DNA of 64,000 bases from DATLNF01 sp963765815 (GTDB lineage Bacteria > Actinomycetota > Actinomycetes > BP-191), in contig CAVXXT010000008.1 of assembly GCA_963765815.1 (NCBI GenBank), positions 62,001 through 126,000 of the forward strand, written 5' to 3'. A program made the translations under genes and the position numbers. The notes below the pieces were generated by a model, which made no database searches, was not told the origin of the DNA, and saw nothing but the letters and a program-made list of their open reading frames with translations. The first letter of the stretch is position 1. The number at the start of each line of letters is the position of its first letter. Shown one piece after another: positions 60,770-64,000 of this stretch.

Positions 60770-61993
60770 TCACCGGGCGTGCACGCCGACCGAGCGCCCG
60801 ATCGCGTCGAGGATGCGGTGGCACTCGTCGAAGTCGGGGTGCTTCACCCGCACCCAGGCGTTGGCCATGTAGCCGGCCTCGACCGGCTGTGTCCCCGTGC
60901 CGACCGGCGGCAGGTGCGCGTCGATGATCCAGTCGCCGTACGCGCGCTGGACCTGATCGACGCCGATGTAGCCGGCGATGGTGCCGTCGCGGTCCGGGCG
61001 CAGCGCGACGATGCCGGCGGAGTACTGCCGCGACGGCCGCTGCCCGACCTGGCCGTGCACGATCGCGTTGGCCCACTCGCGGTAGAGGTCGAAGTCGTTG
61101 GCGATGGAGTAGAGGTCCCACGCGCCGACGCCGGGCGGGCGGGCGCCGATCTCGGAGAACTTCAGGCCCTTCGGGCCGTAGAACCACTCCATGTGCGCGG
61201 CCGACGTGCCGATGCCGAGCGCCTGGATGACCCGCCGGCCCATCTCGCGAACCTCGTCGTACGCCGAGCTCGTGTCGATCTGGTTGGTGCAGATGAACTC
61301 CGGCGTCACGTTGCGCGTGCGCATCGCGTCGAGGACGTTCGGGTAGTAGTGCGACGCGAAGTCGAGCACCGGCTCACCGTCGACGCAGAGCGTGTCGTAG
61401 AAGCCCTCATGGCCCTCGATGAACTCCTCGACGGCGATGCTCTCGGCGCCGCTCGCGCCGAGCTCGCCCAGGGCCGCGGCGAGCTGGCTCGGGTCGTCGG
61501 CGCGCACCGTGCCGGACGCGCCGGCTCCGCTGCGCGGCTTGAGGATGAGCGGGAAGCCGACCGCCTCGGCGAAGGCGTGCACCTCGGCCGCCGTCGACGC
61601 GGCGGTGCTCTGCGCGCACGGCACTCCGGCGTCGCGCAGCACCTCCTTCATCGTCGGCTTGTCGCGGCAGAGGTACGCCGTGCGCACGCTGGTGCCGGGG
61701 ATGCCGCAGTCCTCGCGCACCTGCGCGGTGGTCATGATGTGCGCCTCGATCGTGGCTTCCAGCCGGTCGACCCAGAGCTGGCTCTGCACGTAGCGGACCG
61801 TCTTGGTCAGCCAGTCGACGTTGGTCACCGAGCCGCACTGCTCGTAGTGGTCGAGCCAGCCCTTGAGCTCGTCGTCGAGCCAGTCGGCGGGACGCTCGCC
61901 GATGCCGATCACCGTGGCGCCCACCTCGTGCAGGGCGCGCGCGAAGTGCCGCTGCGTGGCGGGGAAAGCCGGCTCGACCAAGATCACATTCAC
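60770..61993 (-). CDS. ATP-grasp ligase 1
   Basis: A 407-residue ATP-grasp enzyme that joins a carboxylate to an amine or other nucleophile by way of an acyl-phosphate. The N-terminal domain starts VNVILVEPAFPATQRHFARAL; ATP-binding segments are GFPLILKPRSGAGASGT and AVEEFIEGHEGFYDT, and the metal site is KFSEIGARPPGVGAW. It is leaderless: TAGGAT at 62002-62007 sits eight bases before the GTG at 61993. It heads the minus-strand operon ligase 1-S51-esterase B-esterase A. Confidence 0.88.
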   Translation of the reverse strand: MNVILVEPAFPATQRHFARALHEVGATVIGIGERPADWLDDELKGWLDHYEQCGSVTNVDWLTKTVRYVQSQLWVDRLEATIEAHIMTTAQVREDCGIPGTSVRTAYLCRDKPTMKEVLRDAGVPCAQSTAASTAAEVHAFAEAVGFPLILKPRSGAGASGTVRADDPSQLAAALGELGASGAESIAVEEFIEGHEGFYDTLCVDGEPVLDFASHYYPNVLDAMRTRNVTPEFICTNQIDTSSAYDEVREMGRRVIQALGIGTSAAHMEWFYGPKGLKFSEIGARPPGVGAWDLYSIANDFDLYREWANAIVHGQVGQRPSRQYSAGIVALRPDRDGTIAGYIGVDQVQRAYGDWIIDAHLPPVGTGTQPVEAGYMANAWVRVKHPDFDECHRILDAIGRSVGVHAR

Positions 61994-62001
61994 GACTGCC
62001 G

Positions 62002-62064
62002 ATCCTACCCACGCGCGCGCACCGGCGAACCGGCCCGCACGCCTGCGCGTGACCGGGCTAGCCT
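62002..62064. promoter_or_regulatory. Divergent leaderless promoter pair of the ATP-grasp cluster
   Basis: Minus strand: TAGGAT at 62007-62002, eight bases before GTG 61993. Plus strand: TAGCCT at 62059-62064, eight bases before GTG 62073. The two predicted -10 elements are about 50 bp apart, and both genes lack ribosome sites. The 79-bp gap is large enough for one shared regulator. Confidence 0.6.
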
Positions 62065-62072
62065 CACGCCCC

Positions 62073-63299
62073 GTGACCGCTGTCGTGTTCGTCGCGCCGT
62101 TCCTCATGGACGCGACGCTGCGCTTCGTCGCGGCGGCCGCCGAGCTGCCCGGCGTCGAGCTCGGACTGATCAGCCAGGACCCGGAGGACCGGATCCCGCC
62201 CGGCCTGCGGTCGCGCATCGCGGCTCACTACCGCGTGGCCGACGGCCTCGACCCGCAGCAGCTCGCCGATGCGACCAGGGCGCTGGCTGCGCGGATCGGG
62301 CCACCGGCTCGACTGGTCGGCGCGCTCGAGCAGCTGCAGGTGCCGCTCGCAGAGGTGCGGGAGGCGCTGGGCATCTCGGGCATGGACGTCGCGACGGCGA
62401 TGAACTTCCGGGACAAGGCGCGGATGAAGACCGTGCTGCGCGCGCACGGCCTCCCCTGCGCGCGGCACGCCACCGCTGGTACGCCGGCCGACGTGGAGGG
62501 CTTCCTCGACCAGGTCGGCTTCCCGATCGTGGTGAAGCCGCTCGCCGGTGCCGGGGCGCGGTCGACGTACCGGCTCAACGATGTCGAGGCGACCAGGGGC
62601 TGGCTGCACGCGCAGCCGCCCTCTCCCGACGACCCCGTGCTGCTCGAGGAGTTCATGACGGGCGAGGAGCACTCGTTCGACAGCGTGTTCCTCAACGGCG
62701 AGCCGGTGTTCCACTCGGTCTCGCGGTACGCGCCGGCGCCGCTCGAGGTGCTGCGCAACCCGTGGATGCAGTGGGTGGTGCTGCTGCCACGCGACATCAG
62801 CGGACCCGAGTACGACGACATCCGACTGGTCGCGGCGGCGTCGCTGCGCGCGCTCGGGCTGCGCACCGGGCTGACCCACATGGAGTGGTTCCGGCGTCCG
62901 GACGGCTCGGTCGCCGTGTCCGAGGTCGCGGCCCGTCCGCCGGGCGCGCAGATCACCACGCTGCTGTCCTACGCGCACGACGTCGACTTCTACTCGGCCT
63001 GGGCGGCGCTGATGTCGCTCGACCACTTCGTGCCACCGGAGCGGAAATACGCCGTCGGCGCGGCGTACCTCCGTGGTCAGGGGCGGGGCCGGGTGCAGGC
63101 GGTGCACGGCCTCGAGCAGCTGCAGCAGGAGCTCGGCCACCTCGTCGTCGAGGCCAAGCTGCCGGAGATCGGCCAGTCGCCGACCGGCACCTACGAGGGC
63201 GAGGGCTACGTGATCGTCCGCGACCCGGACACCGCCGTCGTCGAGCGAGCGCTGCACCGGATCGTCTCGGTCGCGCACATCGAGCTCGGCGAGGGGTAG
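62073..63299 (+). CDS. ATP-grasp ligase 2
   Basis: A 408-residue ATP-grasp protein. The N-terminus (VTAVVFVAPFLMDATLRFVA) has the same fold as ligases 1 and 3. ATP-grasp segments are GFPIVVKPLAGAGARST and LEEFMTGEEHSFDS; the metal site is SEVAARPPGAQITTL. GTG 62073 is leaderless. Ligase 3 starts 9 nt after its stop, so the two plus-strand ligases are one transcript. Probably a carboxylate-amine ligase; substrates unknown. Confidence 0.88.
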   Translation: MTAVVFVAPFLMDATLRFVAAAAELPGVELGLISQDPEDRIPPGLRSRIAAHYRVADGLDPQQLADATRALAARIGPPARLVGALEQLQVPLAEVREALGISGMDVATAMNFRDKARMKTVLRAHGLPCARHATAGTPADVEGFLDQVGFPIVVKPLAGAGARSTYRLNDVEATRGWLHAQPPSPDDPVLLEEFMTGEEHSFDSVFLNGEPVFHSVSRYAPAPLEVLRNPWMQWVVLLPRDISGPEYDDIRLVAAASLRALGLRTGLTHMEWFRRPDGSVAVSEVAARPPGAQITTLLSYAHDVDFYSAWAALMSLDHFVPPERKYAVGAAYLRGQGRGRVQAVHGLEQLQQELGHLVVEAKLPEIGQSPTGTYEGEGYVIVRDPDTAVVERALHRIVSVAHIELGEG

Positions 63300-63308
63300 G
63301 GCGCTGCT

Positions 63309-64000
63309 GTGAACGTGCTGCTGATCGCGCCCGGCTACCCCGCGGAGATGCCGTTCTTCACCCGCGGTCTCGCGCGGACCGGCGTGCGCGTGATCGGGCT
63401 GGGCGACCAGCCCGTCTCGGCGCTGCCGGAGATGGCGCGCGAGCACCTGGCGCACTACCTCCAGGTCGGCTCGTTCGCCGACGAGGACGGCATCGTCGCC
63501 GAGGTGCTGCGGCAGGCGAGCTGGCTGCAGATCGCCCAGGTGGAGTGCCTCTGGGAGCCGATGATGGTGCTCGCCGCGCGGCTGCGCGAGGCGCTCGGGC
63601 TGCCTGGCATGACCGTCGCGCAGACGATCCCGTTTCGCGACAAGGAGGTGATGAAGCAGGTCCTCGACGAGGCCGGGATCCGCACGCCGCGGCACTTCTC
63701 GACGACTTCCGGGGACGGCATCCGGCAGGCCGCCGAGGCGATCGGCTATCCCATCATCGTGAAGCCGATCGCCGGCGCGGGATCCGCCAACACCCACCGG
63801 GTCGAGTCGCGCGCCGAGCTCGAAGCGGTCATCCCTCAGCTGCGTCGCGTCGCGGAGGTGAGCGTCGAGGAGTTCATCGACGCTGAGGAGTTCACCTTCG
63901 ACACGATCTGCGCCAACGGCGAGGTCCTCTACTACAACATCTGCTGGTACCGGCCGCGCCCACTCGTCGCCCGGCAGCTCGAGTGGGTCAGCCCGATGAC
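63309..64000 (+). CDS. ATP-grasp ligase 3 (partial, 3' end off the window)
   Basis: The first 230 residues of a third ATP-grasp protein, GTG start at 63309. The N-terminal domain reads NVLLIAPGYPAEMPFFTRGL, matching ligase 1. The ATP-binding parts are GYPIIVKPIAGAGSANTH and VEEFIDAEEFTFDTIC. The C-terminal metal-binding half is beyond the edge. Three ligases with one architecture suggest repeated couplings in a single pathway. Confidence 0.85.
   Translation, partial: MNVLLIAPGYPAEMPFFTRGLARTGVRVIGLGDQPVSALPEMAREHLAHYLQVGSFADEDGIVAEVLRQASWLQIAQVECLWEPMMVLAARLREALGLPGMTVAQTIPFRDKEVMKQVLDEAGIRTPRHFSTTSGDGIRQAAEAIGYPIIVKPIAGAGSANTHRVESRAELEAVIPQLRRVAEVSVEEFIDAEEFTFDTICANGEVLYYNICWYRPRPLVARQLEWVSPM

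Noticed and set aside
60779..63886. A 1035-codon open frame on the plus strand
   Set aside because: It runs antisense to ATP-grasp ligase 1 and out of frame with ligase 2; it is a GC artefact.

Overview
The window is about 64 kb of very GC-rich, tightly packed chromosome from an actinomycete. Supporting this are GTG starts used about as freely as ATG, many apparently leaderless genes with a TANNNT hexamer 6-8 nt before the start codon, a proteasome activator (Bpa/PafE type), a class F sortase, an MprAB-like two-component pair, a DesA-type acyl-ACP desaturase and an actinobacterial VLRF1 release-factor homologue. I cannot name a genus. No rRNA, tRNA, CRISPR array or prophage was found.

Layout. 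1-6.9 kb: end of a crotonase gene, class F sortase with a DUF3494 (ice-binding-like) surface protein, a secreted HExxH protein, an SRPBCC protein, and a response regulator-histidine kinase pair followed by a secreted protein. 6.9-16.7 kb: FAD disulfide oxidoreductase-like protein divergent from an E1/transketolase-like ThDP enzyme, a DUF2157-GDYXXLXY pair, an LPXTG surface protein, an acyl-ACP desaturase with a clear promoter/operator, and a substrate-binding lipoprotein. 16.9-31.8 kb: secreted CocE-type hydrolase, LVIVD protein, epimerase-like protein, DUF2330 protein, cupredoxin lipoprotein, Fpg/Nei glycosylase, rhodanese, neutral ceramidase, DinB/pentapeptide protein, thiC behind a TPP riboswitch, GNAT and a secreted trypsin-like protease. 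31.8-43.5 kb: a minus-strand ECF sigma-MGMT-VLRF1 operon, LysE exporter, amidohydrolase divergent from an acyl-CoA dehydrogenase, SEC-C protein, frameshifted FAD reductase, arginine deiminase, haem-oxygenase-like diiron protein and SDR. 43.5-57.9 kb: a decayed non-autonomous IS30-related element, lytic transglycosylase, LarB/LarC, serS, an intact IS30-family insertion sequence, Bpa, quinone oxidoreductase and several exported proteins. 57.9-64 kb: two esterase-fold proteins, a peptidase S51-like protein and three ATP-grasp ligases, the last cut by the window edge.

The part most likely to be an uncharacterised system is the terminal cluster (57871-64000): ATP-grasp ligases beside two alpha/beta-hydrolases and a peptidase S51-like hydrolase, with two divergent leaderless promoters in the middle. 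This reads as a make/trim/release set for a small peptide-like or amide-bonded compound, but the product cannot be inferred from sequence. The second notable item is the IS30-related pair: an intact element at 52.6 kb and, 8 kb away, a transposase-less element whose two ends each carry two copies of the same terminal repeat with exactly matched spacing, around a broken AbiEi/DUF559-like gene.

Other oddities are a SEC-C protein whose zinc motif lies upstream of any normal start codon (an AUC start is the best fit), a possible CTG start in the esterase cluster, a single-base frameshift in a geranylgeranyl-reductase-type gene, and a disulfide oxidoreductase that keeps its redox cysteines but has lost the catalytic histidine.
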